Shown: one piece after another, positions 7,824-16,899 of the stretch | Layout: every line of letters begins with the position of its first letter | Position numbering within the stretch: the stretch's first letter is position 1 | NCBI GenBank assembly: GCA_030431695.1 | Contig: JAUIIU010000015.1 | Span: 1 to 45,901, forward strand | Source of the DNA: Bacteroidia bacterium | GTDB taxonomy: Bacteria > Bacteroidota > Bacteroidia > Flavobacteriales > Flavobacteriaceae | Direction of reading: 5' to 3' | Length of the DNA: 45,901 nt | Position numbers and translations under genes: made by a program | The notes under the pieces: generated by a model | The model's input: the letters and a program-made list of their open reading frames with translations, nothing else | Told to the model about the DNA's origin: nothing | The model's database searches: none

Positions 7824-10403
7824 AAATTGTTGTCCAATTATAAAGTGTGTTTCCCACCCATTTTTCTCGGTTCCGTTCAAAATTGGGTCGAATCCGTAAC
7901 CGAAATCTATCCCCAATAACCCGAACGCGGGCATAAATATACGTATTCCTGCGCCAGCAGACCTATTTAAACTGAACGGATTGTAATTTCTGAACCCGTC
8001 GTAGGCTCCACCGCCTTCTACGAAAGTAAGCACATAAATGGAAGCTAACTGCTTCAGCGTAATCGGATAACGTAATTCTAACGAAAATTTATTGTAAATG
8101 GTATTTCCGTCGTTATTAGAAAGTGATTGATTTGGATATCCTCTCAACTGAATCACTTCACGTCCGTCCAGTGAGAAAGCTCCAAGTCCGTCTCCTCCTA
8201 CGAAGAATCGCTCAAATGGCGGCACACCCCGATCCTGGTTGTAGGCACCCAGGAATCCGAACTCGGCATTACTTCTAAGTACCAGGTCTTTGTAGATACT
8301 CGTATACCAGGTACCCTGGAATTTCACCTTGTAGTATTCGAGCCATTTAAATCGTTCCTGGTCGATCTCGGCAATTCGCTCGTTTCCATCCACCGTAGAA
8401 GCATCCAGCGATGCACGTTCTGTGGCCAGGGCCTTGTAGTCGGTGCTTCCTAATGCAGAGTAAGGTGGAGTTAGCTTTGCACTTACACTGAACTCTGATC
8501 CGCTTCTTGGATAGATCGGGTTGGCAGAGGTACTGTTCCTGCTCAATCCGATGGTGTAGGCCAGGTTATTTGCGAACCCATCCCCAAAGGTGAACAGACC
8601 CGTATTATAATTTTTCAGGTTAAAGTGCTGGAAACTGATCGCTTGGGAGAACTGGAAGTAATCATCCGGCCATTTCAGACGTTTTGCGATCCCTACAGAA
8701 CCTCCGGTGATAAGGAATCTCCTTGTGCGGTCCACATCCCGGTTGATGAAGTCATACAGGTACTGAACCGTATGTGAGAAGGATGTGCTGAACTGAATTG
8801 GCTTCTTTCCACCCAGCCAGGGTTCAACGATCGATACACTGTAAGTTTGATAAAAACTACTTGCCTGAGCTCGCAGGGACAGGCGTTGACCGTCACCCAT
8901 CGGAAGCGGTTTGTAAGCCTCCTTGTTAAATATATTTCTTAGAGAGAAGTTGTTGAATGAGAGCCCGAGGGTTCCCACAAATCCACCACCGCCGTAACCA
9001 CCTTGAAGTTCGATCTGGCTGGCACCTTTTTCGATCACCGAGTACTCAAGATCGACAAGTCCGTTAGTCTCATCTACCTTCTTAAAATTCGGGGTGAGCT
9101 GTTCAGCATCGAAATAACCTAATTGACCCAATTCTCGCAGTGTGCGGATCACGTTTCGCTTGCTGTACTTTTGACCAGGACGCGTTCTGAGTTCACGATA
9201 AATCACATGATCGTTGGTTTTGCTATTTCCAACAACGGTAACATGGTCGAAATAGAATTCGTTCCTTTCGATAATACGTATCTCGAAATCGATGGTGTCC
9301 TGTCGAACAGCAACTTCAACAGGGTTGATCTGCACTGCCAGGTATCCGTTATTCTGGTAGAGATTGGTAAGGTCTGCGGCATCCGGATCCGAGTCATCAG
9401 CGATACGTTCGGCAAGAAGGGTTCCGTTGTAAACCTCCCCTTTTTTAATTCCGAGGATCTGTCTTAACTGGCCGTCTGTATATTTACTATTACCAATGAA
9501 GTCTATATTTCCGAAGTAATACTTCTTACCCTCCTCAACATTGATGGTGAGCTCAACGTTCTTTTCATCCTTTACCACGAGGGTGTCACTAAGGATACGT
9601 GCATCCCGGAATCCATTGGTCTTGAATTTCTTGATGATATTGACCCGGTCCTCAACGATCCCATCTTCGGTGTATTTCGATCGCTTCCAAAAGCGAACGG
9701 GATTCTTCCGCTTGGTGTTCTTCATAGCGGATCGAACTTTCTTGTCGGAAAGCTCGTTATTACCTACGATATTGATCTTACTCACCTTCACCCGTTCGCC
9801 TTTGTCGATCTTGATGATCATATTCTTGGCGATCTCCTTCCCGGTTGAATCCAGCTGCGGCCTGGTTGAAATGACCACGTCCGTATTGAAGAATCCTTCC
9901 TTCCTGAATTTATTGGTAATGTAGTTCTTTGTGGTGGTCAGCAGGTTGTTCGTGATCTTTACCCCGCGTTTCAGACCATTATCGCTTATGATATCCTTTT
10001 TCTGCCCCTTTCGTATACCCTCAATGGTAACATCGTACATCTTTGGCAGCTCGACGATGTATAATTCTAGATCAACCATATCACCGTCGATATTGGTCAC
10101 GTAGAAAGCAATATCACTGAAGAGGTTCTGTTCCCATAGTTTTTTGGTAACCTCGCTTAGTTTCTCACCCGGGATATAGATCTGGTCTCCTTTCTTAAGC
10201 CCTGTGAACGCGATCACAGTTTGCTCGTTGAAGGTTTGTTCCCCACTAACCGAAATACTGTTTATGGTGTATCGCTTGTTCTTGTCGATCTCCTGTGCAG
10301 AAACGGAAAAAACAGAAAGTATTGTAACCAGAAGAATACAATACAGTGCTTTAGAAGTTTGTGATAATGGACTAATTTTGAAGTTGCTCACTCGTTTTTC
10401 CAA
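7821..10403 (-). CDS. bamA: Outer membrane protein assembly factor BamA
   Basis: 860 residues. The signal peptide spans about 1-36 (hydrophobic stretch ALYCILLVTILSVFSVSA). Five POTRA repeats follow, beginning YTINSISVSGEQTFNEQTV and including KVSKINIVGNNELSDKKV and YFGNIDFIGNSKYTDGQL. The Omp85 barrel takes about the last 400 residues. It carries the loop-6 motif QLRGYP and a final Phe (HFIIGQQF), the BAM recognition signature. BamA inserts beta-barrel proteins into the outer membrane, here including TonB receptors and T9SS components. The 5' end overlaps uppS by 32 bases, and skp genes follow. The polar N-terminal 18 residues before the signal are slightly long, but no later Met fits. Confidence 0.96.
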   Translation of the reverse strand: MEKRVSNFKISPLSQTSKALYCILLVTILSVFSVSAQEIDKNKRYTINSISVSGEQTFNEQTVIAFTGLKKGDQIYIPGEKLSEVTKKLWEQNLFSDIAFYVTNIDGDMVDLELYIVELPKMYDVTIEGIRKGQKKDIISDNGLKRGVKITNNLLTTTKNYITNKFRKEGFFNTDVVISTRPQLDSTGKEIAKNMIIKIDKGERVKVSKINIVGNNELSDKKVRSAMKNTKRKNPVRFWKRSKYTEDGIVEDRVNIIKKFKTNGFRDARILSDTLVVKDEKNVELTINVEEGKKYYFGNIDFIGNSKYTDGQLRQILGIKKGEVYNGTLLAERIADDSDPDAADLTNLYQNNGYLAVQINPVEVAVRQDTIDFEIRIIERNEFYFDHVTVVGNSKTNDHVIYRELRTRPGQKYSKRNVIRTLRELGQLGYFDAEQLTPNFKKVDETNGLVDLEYSVIEKGASQIELQGGYGGGGFVGTLGLSFNNFSLRNIFNKEAYKPLPMGDGQRLSLRAQASSFYQTYSVSIVEPWLGGKKPIQFSTSFSHTVQYLYDFINRDVDRTRRFLITGGSVGIAKRLKWPDDYFQFSQAISFQHFNLKNYNTGLFTFGDGFANNLAYTIGLSRNSTSANPIYPRSGSEFSVSAKLTPPYSALGSTDYKALATERASLDASTVDGNERIAEIDQERFKWLEYYKVKFQGTWYTSIYKDLVLRSNAEFGFLGAYNQDRGVPPFERFFVGGDGLGAFSLDGREVIQLRGYPNQSLSNNDGNTIYNKFSLELRYPITLKQLASIYVLTFVEGGGAYDGFRNYNPFSLNRSAGAGIRIFMPAFGLLGIDFGYGFDPILNGTEKNGWETHFIIGQQF

Positions 10404-11115
10404 ATCTTCTTTCTCTGTTTTGATAATTTATTATGGCTTCAAAAAGATCTTCCTTGTTGTAATCAGGCCAGAGTGTTTTGGTGAAATACAACTCGGCGTA
10501 AGCGATTTGCCACAATAAAAAATTACTAATTCGCTGCTCACCACTTGTACGTATCAATAGGTCTACATCCGGCAAATTTCGGGTGTAAAGATGGCTATTA
10601 ATAAGTGATTCGTCAATAGCTGACGGCGAAATTAGGTTATTTTTAACTTTAAGGCTAATGTCTTTAATTGTTTTTGTGATTTCTTCACGTGAACCATAGC
10701 TTAAAGCGAGTGTGAGTGTCATCCTCGAGTTATTCTTAGTCTTCTCAATTACATCGGTTAGTTCGTTATAGGCTTTTTTCGGAAGGGCATTGAGATTCCC
10801 GATGGCATTTAACCTGATATCGTTCTCTTCAAGGGTGGAGATTTCCTTCTTTAGTGAGTTGATCAGTAGCTTCATCAATAATTCTACCTCCATTTTGGGT
10901 CTCTTCCAGTTCTCGGTTGAAAAAGCGTAAAGTGTAAGAAACTGTACCTGGAGTTCGGCGCAGGCTTCAACGATCTCCCGAACAGCCTTGGAACCGTTCT
11001 CGTGACCTACCGTGCGAAGCAATCCTTTTTGCTTAGCCCACCTACCGTTACCATCCATGATAACAGCAATGTGCTTCGGCATCTTATTAGGATCTATTTT
11101 ACTTCGTAAGGACAT
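10372..11115 (-). CDS. uppS: Isoprenyl (undecaprenyl) diphosphate synthase
   Basis: 247 residues. This cis-prenyltransferase makes the undecaprenyl-PP carrier for peptidoglycan and LPS. The signature HIAVIMDGNGRWAKQKG holds the catalytic Asp21. The C-terminal family motifs are LLIRTSGEQRISNFLLWQ and AYAELYFTKTLWPDY. ATG at 11115 lies one base after the porG stop (TAACATG) and gives the standard N-terminus. The longer frame from 11154 would run into porG and is rejected. The 3' end overlaps bamA by 32 bases, which suggests coupling of lipid-carrier synthesis with outer-membrane assembly. Confidence 0.96.
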   Translation of the reverse strand: MSLRSKIDPNKMPKHIAVIMDGNGRWAKQKGLLRTVGHENGSKAVREIVEACAELQVQFLTLYAFSTENWKRPKMEVELLMKLLINSLKKEISTLEENDIRLNAIGNLNALPKKAYNELTDVIEKTKNNSRMTLTLALSYGSREEITKTIKDISLKVKNNLISPSAIDESLINSHLYTRNLPDVDLLIRTSGEQRISNFLLWQIAYAELYFTKTLWPDYNKEDLFEAIINYQNRERRFGKTSEQLQN

Positions 11116-11116
11116 G

Positions 11117-11806
11117 TTAAAAATTGCAATAGCAGGGCCTTCTTCCAAAGCCAAAGGTAAGGGTTACACCGGTAAACACATACCAATCGTCACTATTTGT
11201 GTTCCCAAATTTGAATTGAGGCTTATCTTCAAGGCCTTTTACAGGGTTACTTCCGTCGAGGTCATCCGTAAACGCATACCGAGCCCCGATCTCCAACCCA
11301 AGTACCATTTTTGTGCCAATAGTGGCCTTATAGCCTATAACCATGGGAATGGCAGGTGCTGAAGCCCCATCATAATCCCGGATCTCATCGCCAACCTTGT
11401 ATAATGCGTCATACCAGAAATAGGTAAGTCCCGTATACAGATAAGGAGTTTTTACGGGTTTCCCGCTGTGAACGTTGAATTCTACGAAGGTATATTCCAG
11501 TCCGACAGAGATCTCTGTTATAGTATTGCTGAAGGACAATCCACGCTGTTTGCGGCGGTCTTCGGGAGAATCGGCATCATCGCCACTGATCTTCGCGATC
11601 ATCACAGATCCCCGAAATGCATGGCGTGCGCTGCGGTTCCATTTGAAGATCCCTCCGAAAGCCATATTGTTGGGAGCGATATAATTGGTCTTTCCTATGT
11701 CTCCGATGTAGTTGGAGCCGCCAATTAGACCACCGATCTCGTAGGTTTGAGATGTAGCCGATAGAGAACTAAGAACTGCTATTGCGAGTAGCGCGAAATA
11801 CCTCAT
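11117..11806 (-). CDS. porG: PorG-like DUF6089 outer-membrane protein
   Basis: 229 residues from ATG 11806. Signal peptide MRYFALLAIAVLSSLSATSQ, then TYEIGGLIGGSNYIGDIG, the opening of the DUF6089/PorG family, with an eight-strand-type barrel pattern to the end (VFTGVTLTFGFGRRPCY). PorG is an outer-membrane component that holds the PorK-PorN ring of the type IX secretion system in Porphyromonas. In flavobacteria the homologue commonly sits just before uppS and bamA, as here. The longer frame upstream adds a non-signal segment and overlaps the promoter box, so the internal ATG is preferred. The symbol is by family and position. Confidence 0.82.
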   Translation of the reverse strand: MRYFALLAIAVLSSLSATSQTYEIGGLIGGSNYIGDIGKTNYIAPNNMAFGGIFKWNRSARHAFRGSVMIAKISGDDADSPEDRRKQRGLSFSNTITEISVGLEYTFVEFNVHSGKPVKTPYLYTGLTYFWYDALYKVGDEIRDYDGASAPAIPMVIGYKATIGTKMVLGLEIGARYAFTDDLDGSNPVKGLEDKPQFKFGNTNSDDWYVFTGVTLTFGFGRRPCYCNF

Positions 11807-11822
11807 AAATCTTAAAAGTTTG

Positions 11823-11830
11823 CAAATATA
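11823..11830 (-). promoter_or_regulatory. Promoter -7 box for porG-uppS-bamA
   Basis: The minus strand reads TATATTTG, a perfect TAnnTTTG box. It lies 16 bases before the chosen porG start, in the gap after nadK. The -33 element is not obvious. Confidence 0.5.
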
Positions 11831-11905
11831 ACAATAAACTTCGCACTGCCCCATTCTGTGCGAAATTGTCTCAGTTGATAAACAAATTTTGTTGGAAATT
11901 ATTGT

Positions 11906-12790
11906 CTAATTGCGCTTGTCTTCACCCCAAAGTAATTTTTCACGCAAGGTTTCGATAAAACTGTCCTCTTTCATCTGTGCAAGTTTTATTCTGAACGGCG
12001 CCTTCCGAATACGAATTTCGGTCTCATCATTAAGCGTTGCAATACGTGAATCCAGCGAGATCAGGTAGGATTCCTCCCGTCCTGAGACCTTTAGCGTGAT
12101 CTCCGAATCATCAGGGATCACAAATGGCCTGGCGTTGAGGTTGTGGGGGGCAATTGGAGTAAGAACAATGGTCTCCGAGCCCGGTGACATGATCGGTCCT
12201 CCACAACTCAGGGAATACCCCGTGGAACCGGTAGGTGTGGAGACTATGAGTCCGTCCGACCAGTACGAAATAAGATGTTCGCTGTCCACGAAAGTTTCCA
12301 CTTTGATCATAGAAGTGGTATTCTTTCGGTTGATAGCGATCTCGTTGAGGGCGAAGTTGAGCTCGCCAATTTCTTCACAAGAGGGAGTGGTCTTTATTGA
12401 TAGTAATGTACGTTCCGAAATATTGAAATTTCCGGCAACCAGTTCGGTTATACTGTGTTCAATTTTTTCTTTCTGAATGGTGGCAAGGAATCCTAGCCGC
12501 CCGGTATTCAGCCCGGCAATAGGAATACCGAGATCCCGAACAAAGGTAACAGCCTTCAACAAGGTGCCGTCCCCACCAATACTGAAGAACAGGTCGTAGC
12601 TACTATCCAGTTCAGTAAAAGATGAAAAGGTAGCTACATTGGTGTCGATACCGTCGTGGTGTTTAATGAGTTCAAGGAAATTCTTCTCTACCGCTACTTC
12701 AGCATCAGTTTTCTTCAACGCGTCCAGGAAAAGCTGGATGTGCTGTTCGGAGTGTTCGTGGTAGAATTGACCGAAAATACCAACTTTCAT
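11906..12790 (-). CDS. nadK: NAD kinase
   Basis: 294 residues. It phosphorylates NAD to NADP. The catalytic motif GGDGTLLKA (Asp74) and the NAD-binding NTGRLGFLATI follow the Rossmann-like first domain. The beta-sandwich domain carries TPTGSTGYSLSCGGPIM and APHNLNARPFVIP. ATG at 12790 starts MKVGIFGQFYHE. A GTG six bases earlier overlaps the CBS stop and is a possible alternative. It follows the CBS-domain gene directly, an arrangement common in flavobacteria. It probably shares a transcript with the CBS gene, while porG has its own box. Confidence 0.96.
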   Translation of the reverse strand: MKVGIFGQFYHEHSEQHIQLFLDALKKTDAEVAVEKNFLELIKHHDGIDTNVATFSSFTELDSSYDLFFSIGGDGTLLKAVTFVRDLGIPIAGLNTGRLGFLATIQKEKIEHSITELVAGNFNISERTLLSIKTTPSCEEIGELNFALNEIAINRKNTTSMIKVETFVDSEHLISYWSDGLIVSTPTGSTGYSLSCGGPIMSPGSETIVLTPIAPHNLNARPFVIPDDSEITLKVSGREESYLISLDSRIATLNDETEIRIRKAPFRIKLAQMKEDSFIETLREKLLWGEDKRN

Positions 12791-12792
12791 AA

Positions 12793-13449
12793 TCACATGT
12801 TCAGGTACTTATTCAAATAATCGGATCGGGCCTTCAGGTCTTCCAATAATTTATCTTCGTCGTGCTTGGAGACTACATTATAACCATACCTGCGGAAGGT
12901 CTGAACAATGGCATTCATGCCTGTATGTCCTATCTTGACAGTCGCCTGTACCGTCTCCCCTTCGATCTTCGAAATGAAGGCCCCTAGTATGCGGGCATCA
13001 TTGGATTCAACAATCTGGCAGATCTCACTGAAGGAATAATCCCTTATACCTTTTTCAACCACAACAATCCCGCCTGCCTCGTTGAGGAAGGGGGTGTCAT
13101 TGAATAGGTTCATGATATCACTCAGCTCGTAATAGCCGAGATAGTGTCCTTCAGAATTCAATACCGGCATGATATTGCTACCGTGCAGCGCGAATGCCTC
13201 CAGTATGTCAAGCCAGTTAGTAGATTCGCGCACAAAGAATGGTTCAAGCGCATACTCGAATTCCTGTATGGATTTGCCACTTTCAAAACAATGTGCATCC
13301 GTTTCGGAAATACATCCGGCATACCCCTCATTTTTGAAAATAGGAATATGAGAATAAGTAAGCTGGTTAAATGCAATCTGAACCTCCTTAACCTTGGCTT
13401 CGATGTCGAATGGCTTCAGATCGTTGATAATATATTGACTGGTATTCAC
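12793..13449 (-). CDS. CBS-domain protein
   Basis: 218 residues. Two CBS motifs fill about residues 10-125 (LTYSHIPIFKNEGYAGCIS and GSNIMPVLNSEGHYLGYYEL). An ACT-like segment follows, about 130-205 (GGIVVVEKGIRDYSFSEIC, then MNAIVQTFRRYGYNVV). CBS pairs bind adenosyl ligands such as AMP, ATP or SAM. The gene is divergent from pdxJ and runs straight into nadK with overlapping stop and start. A link to NAD(P) or adenylate sensing is therefore tempting but is inference. The protein is cytoplasmic, with no TM segments. Confidence 0.88.
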   Translation of the reverse strand: MNTSQYIINDLKPFDIEAKVKEVQIAFNQLTYSHIPIFKNEGYAGCISETDAHCFESGKSIQEFEYALEPFFVRESTNWLDILEAFALHGSNIMPVLNSEGHYLGYYELSDIMNLFNDTPFLNEAGGIVVVEKGIRDYSFSEICQIVESNDARILGAFISKIEGETVQATVKIGHTGMNAIVQTFRRYGYNVVSKHDEDKLLEDLKARSDYLNKYLNM

Positions 13450-13508
13450 AGCGTTTGTTTTTGTGCAAATTACTTAAAATAAAGACGCGAAAGCCTGCTC
13501 AAGCTTCG

Positions 13509-13516
13509 TATTTTTG
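13509..13516 (+). promoter_or_regulatory. Promoter -7 box for pdxJ
   Basis: TATTTTTG matches TAnnTTTG exactly and lies 18 bases before the pdxJ ATG. No clear TTG sits at the -33 position. Confidence 0.5.
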
Positions 13517-13534
13517 TACTTCCAATAGAATTAC

Positions 13535-14248
13535 ATGACAAAGTTAAGCGTAAATATTAATAAAATTGCCACCCTCAGGAACGCAAGAGGAGGAAATATG
13601 CCAAATGTGGTACAGGTAGCCAGAGATGTTCAGTCTTTCGGGGCCCAGGGAGTGACCATTCACCCTCGTCCGGACGAACGACACATACGCTACCAGGATG
13701 CGTTCGACCTGAAACCTGTGGTTCATACCGAATTCAATATTGAAGGCAACCCCATCGATACGTTCCTCGATCTCGTTTTGGAGATCAAACCAACCCAGGC
13801 GACCCTTGTTCCCGATGCAGTAGATGCCATAACGTCCAACGCCGGCTGGGATACGGTAGCACACAGGGACTACCTGAAGGAGGTGATCTCCGAACTGAAA
13901 CGGAATGGCATCCGCACCTCCATTTTCGTCGACCCTGTCCCCGGGATGATCGAAGGAGCGGCCAGGACGGGTACCGACCGGATCGAACTCTATACCGAAG
14001 AATTCGCGCATCAGTACGGTTTGGGAAATGAAAAGGCCGTTCAGCCCTATGCCGAATGTGCCGCCCTCGCTCACGAACTGGGACTTGGAGTAAATGCGGG
14101 ACACGATCTCTCGCTTCAGAACATTCGATTTTTCAGGGAGAATGTACCACACCTACTGGAAGTTTCGATAGGGCATGCCCTTATTTGTGAAGCTATCTAC
14201 CACGGATTGGAACCGGTGATTCAACAATACCTTCAGAAATTACAATGA
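13535..14248 (+). CDS. pdxJ: Pyridoxine 5'-phosphate synthase
   Basis: 237 residues, the normal length. It condenses 1-deoxyxylulose 5-phosphate with 3-amino-2-oxopropyl phosphate in the DXP-dependent vitamin B6 route. The N-terminus LSVNINKIATLRNARGG and the phosphate-binding IHPRPDERHIRYQDAFDL are diagnostic. VPGMIEGAARTGTDRIELYT and VNAGHDLSLQN follow, and the end carries LLEVSIGHALICEAIYHGLE. Its stop overlaps the next gene's start (ATGA), so it is probably co-transcribed with the alpha/beta hydrolase. The family is TIM-barrel and cytoplasmic. Confidence 0.97.
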   Translation: MTKLSVNINKIATLRNARGGNMPNVVQVARDVQSFGAQGVTIHPRPDERHIRYQDAFDLKPVVHTEFNIEGNPIDTFLDLVLEIKPTQATLVPDAVDAITSNAGWDTVAHRDYLKEVISELKRNGIRTSIFVDPVPGMIEGAARTGTDRIELYTEEFAHQYGLGNEKAVQPYAECAALAHELGLGVNAGHDLSLQNIRFFRENVPHLLEVSIGHALICEAIYHGLEPVIQQYLQKLQ

Positions 14249-15012
14249 TCCTACATTCACAAATCTTAGGGGAAGGTAAGCCCTTTATCATTTTACACGG
14301 CCTACTGGGGATGAGCGACAACTGGAAGACCCTGGGACGGAAATTTGCGGAGCTTGGCTACGAAGTACATCTGGTGGATCAGCGGAATCACGGACGAAGT
14401 TTTCATTCTGAAGAATTCAGTTATGAACTGATGGCTAACGACCTCAAACACTACTGCGAGGAGCACCGCATTGAAAACTGTGTGCTTATGGGGCATTCGA
14501 TGGGAGGCAAAACCGCTATGCAATTTGCTGTAAGCAATGCAAATATGGTCGATCGCCTGATCGTAGCCGATATAGGCCCGAAGAAGTATCCAAAACACCA
14601 CCAGGATATCTTTAAAGCTTTGCTTTCGGTTGATTTCACACAGGTGGAATCGAGAGATGACGTGGAGGAAATACTTTCCGAGTATATTCACAGCACCGGG
14701 GTGAAATTATTCCTCATGAAGAATCTCTACTGGAAAGAGAAGGGAGAATTGGAATTCAGGGCGAATGTGAAGGTATTGAACGAGCAGATCGAAGAAGTTG
14801 GCAAACCACTCGCCCAAGGCCTTAAATACGAGGGTCCGACTTTCTTCCTGGGAGGTGAAGAGTCCGGATATATCGAACCCATGGACGAATTGCTCATTCA
14901 TCAACATTTCCCAAATGCTCGCATAGATTGGGTGAGTAATGCAGGGCACTGGCTGCATGCCGAGAATCCCTCCGAATATTTTCAAAAAGTTGTTACCTTT
15001 TTGAATGAATAG
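14245..15012 (+). CDS. Alpha/beta-fold hydrolase, YbfF-like esterase
   Basis: 255 residues. The oxyanion-hole region is ILHGLLGMSDNW. The nucleophile elbow is GHSMGGKTAMQFA (Ser85). The motif VDQRNHGRS is typical of the YbfF/ABHD11 group. The catalytic His is in NAGHWLHAENP near the C-terminus. YbfF-type enzymes are thioesterases or esterases of uncertain natural substrate, possibly acyl-CoA. The four-base overlap with pdxJ suggests co-translation, but nothing shows a role in vitamin B6 synthesis. There is no signal peptide, so it is cytoplasmic. Confidence 0.9.
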   Translation: MILHSQILGEGKPFIILHGLLGMSDNWKTLGRKFAELGYEVHLVDQRNHGRSFHSEEFSYELMANDLKHYCEEHRIENCVLMGHSMGGKTAMQFAVSNANMVDRLIVADIGPKKYPKHHQDIFKALLSVDFTQVESRDDVEEILSEYIHSTGVKLFLMKNLYWKEKGELEFRANVKVLNEQIEEVGKPLAQGLKYEGPTFFLGGEESGYIEPMDELLIHQHFPNARIDWVSNAGHWLHAENPSEYFQKVVTFLNE

Positions 15013-15055
15013 ATCGTCCTGTTTCGGAATTTCATAACTTTAAGTAAAATTTACA

Positions 15056-15406
15056 ATGTTAAAATCAATTCTCAGAATACTATTAACTGCCCTGGCAGTT
15101 GTGATCCTGGCAAAGGTGCTTCCCGGAGTATCCGTGGATGGCTATGTGTCGGCGATCATCGTTGCAGTGGTCATCGCACTTTTGCGACTTATTGTAAAAC
15201 CACTACTGGTGATACTCACTTTGCCGATCACGATCATTACATTGGGTTTATTCCTGCTGATCATTAATGCTTTCATTATCATGATGGCAGATTTCTTTGT
15301 ACCCGGTTTCGGGGTAGATTCGATTTGGTGGGCATTGCTGTTTAGCCTGTTGTTATCCATACTTCAGTCCATCTTTCATTCGGTACTGGACAAAGAAAAG
15401 AAATAG
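15056..15406 (+). CDS. Four-TM 'phage holin family 4' membrane protein
   Basis: 116 residues, almost all hydrophobic, with about four TM helices (5-22, 28-47, 55-78, 86-108). It fits the PF04020 family (motifs ILRILLTALAVVILAKVLPG and RLIVKPLLVILTLPITIITLG). Despite the family name, such proteins are chromosomal in many bacteria and their function is not settled. No phage gene is nearby. The gene lies between the hydrolase and the trigger factor promoter, 43 bases after the former. Confidence 0.88.
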   Translation: MLKSILRILLTALAVVILAKVLPGVSVDGYVSAIIVAVVIALLRLIVKPLLVILTLPITIITLGLFLLIINAFIIMMADFFVPGFGVDSIWWALLFSLLLSILQSIFHSVLDKEKK

Positions 15407-15433
15407 AATATCCTCACTAGTCAAAAGCTTGTT

Positions 15434-15465
15434 GGGTTGCATTAAAAGTCGTACTTTTGCAACCC
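15434..15465 (+). promoter_or_regulatory. Trigger factor promoter inside a dyad
   Basis: The -7 box TACTTTTG (15452-15459) matches TAnnTTTG and has TTG triplets 17 and 20 bases upstream. The box is embedded in an inverted repeat. GGGTTGC (15434-15440) pairs with GCAACCC (15459-15465), and AAAAGT (15444-15449) pairs with ACTTTT (15453-15458), with three bases unpaired on the left. The start codon is 27 bases beyond the dyad. Confidence 0.55.
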
Positions 15466-15492
15466 AATTTTTATGGGTAAAGGAAAGATTAT

Positions 15493-16815
15493 ATGAATAT
15501 TACAAAAACAGATATCGATTCGCTGAATGCGGTTGTAAAGGTGGACATTGCAAAGGAGGATTATTCCGAAAAGGTGGATTCCATCCTGAGGAATTATCGC
15601 AAGAATGCAAATATTCCCGGTTTCCGAAAGGGGCATGTGCCTATGGGTATGGTGAAAAAGCAGTATGGTAAGGCCGTGCTGGTGGATGAGGTGAACAAAA
15701 TACTACAGGACAGCCTGCACAAGTTCCTTACCGAAGAGAAACTGGACGTACTGGGAAATCCATTACCGAAGAATGAAGCCGAAATCGACTGGGACGCGGG
15801 CGACCTGTCGTTTGAGTTCGATCTGGGTCTTGCACCCGAATTCGATGTCAACCTGAAAGGTAAAGCAGTCACCCATTTTAAGATCGTAGCCGATAAGGAG
15901 ATGATCGACAACCAGGTTAAGGCGATCCGTAAACAATACGGAAAGCTTGTCTCCAAGGATACTGTGGAAGCCGGAGACGAGATCACCGGTACCTTTACTT
16001 CCGAAGAAAAAGAGATCGAAAAGAAAACCACTTTCGAGACAGAGGTGATCAAGGGTAAACGACAATTGAACGCACTTCTTGGGTCTAAACCCGGAGATAC
16101 CATCAGTCTGATGACAAAAGGGCTGTTCAAGGATGATCACGATAACCAGCGGTTCCTGGGTGTGAGTCATGATGATGCACACGGACTCGATATTGAGGTC
16201 AGCTTTACCGTGGAAGAAGTGAACAAGCGCGAAATGGCCGATCTTAACGAAGAACTGTTCAACAAGATCTTTGGCGAAGGTGTGGTTTCTTCCGAAGAAG
16301 AATTAAGAACTAAGATCAAGGAAGATTCCGAAAAGCAATTCGAGCAGCAAAGTGACCAGAAACTACTGAACGACGTTGTGGAATCGCTTATCGACAATAC
16401 GAAATTCGACCTTCCTGCTGAATTCCTGCAGAGATGGATACAACAGTCCTCGGGTGAAGAAGCAATGACCGAGGAGCAGGCTAAGGCGGAGTATGATCGC
16501 ACCGAGAAGGGAATGCGTTACCAGCTTATCGAAGGCAGACTAAGGGCCGAACACAAGCTGCAGGTGACCTTTGACGAATTGAGGGACTACACCCGAGGTA
16601 TGATCCGCATGCAAATGGCGCAATTCGGGAATATGAACCCAACAGACGAAGAACTGGACGGAATCGTTTCACGAATTATGCAGAATGAGGAGGAAGTAAG
16701 ACGTATTTCGGAGCAGTTGAATACCAATAAAATGCTCCAGTTCTATAAGGAAAATGTAAAGCTGAAGACCAAAGAGGTGAACTACGATAATTTCGTCAAG
16801 GAAGCCTACGCGTAA
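15493..16815 (+). CDS. tig: Trigger factor (ribosome-associated chaperone)
   Basis: 440 residues, full length. The N-terminal ribosome-binding domain has the signature NIPGFRKGHVPMGMVKKQYG (L23 contact). A divergent PPIase-like domain follows (about 150-240), then the helical arms to the C-terminus. It shields nascent chains at the ribosome exit. The PPIase section is less conserved than in Proteobacteria, as is usual in Bacteroidota. It is followed by its own terminator and then by clpP and clpX, the classic tig-clpP-clpX order. A short frame in the leader, MGKGKII, ends on the tig start (ATGA). Confidence 0.95.
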   Translation: MNITKTDIDSLNAVVKVDIAKEDYSEKVDSILRNYRKNANIPGFRKGHVPMGMVKKQYGKAVLVDEVNKILQDSLHKFLTEEKLDVLGNPLPKNEAEIDWDAGDLSFEFDLGLAPEFDVNLKGKAVTHFKIVADKEMIDNQVKAIRKQYGKLVSKDTVEAGDEITGTFTSEEKEIEKKTTFETEVIKGKRQLNALLGSKPGDTISLMTKGLFKDDHDNQRFLGVSHDDAHGLDIEVSFTVEEVNKREMADLNEELFNKIFGEGVVSSEEELRTKIKEDSEKQFEQQSDQKLLNDVVESLIDNTKFDLPAEFLQRWIQQSSGEEAMTEEQAKAEYDRTEKGMRYQLIEGRLRAEHKLQVTFDELRDYTRGMIRMQMAQFGNMNPTDEELDGIVSRIMQNEEEVRRISEQLNTNKMLQFYKENVKLKTKEVNYDNFVKEAYA

Positions 16816-16841
16816 TTCAGCGATAAAATAGTTATATTTAG

Positions 16842-16874
16842 GCGTTGAATTCATTGGGTTCAACGCTTTTTTTT
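16842..16874 (+). terminator. Intrinsic terminator after tig
   Basis: Stem GCGTTGAA (16842-16849) with TTCAACGC (16859-16866), then eight T. clpP therefore probably needs read-through or its own promoter; TATATTTA before the stem is only a weak box. Confidence 0.85.
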
Positions 16875-16899
16875 ACATTACAGAAACGACTCAAATTAT

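Noticed and set aside
15056-15406. Prophage, because of a 'holin' family protein.
   Set aside because: The family is common on chromosomes, and no phage structural, integrase or lysis gene is nearby.
16835-16842. TATATTTA as a clpP promoter.
   Set aside because: It misses the final G of the box and is followed at once by the tig terminator, so it is too weak to call.
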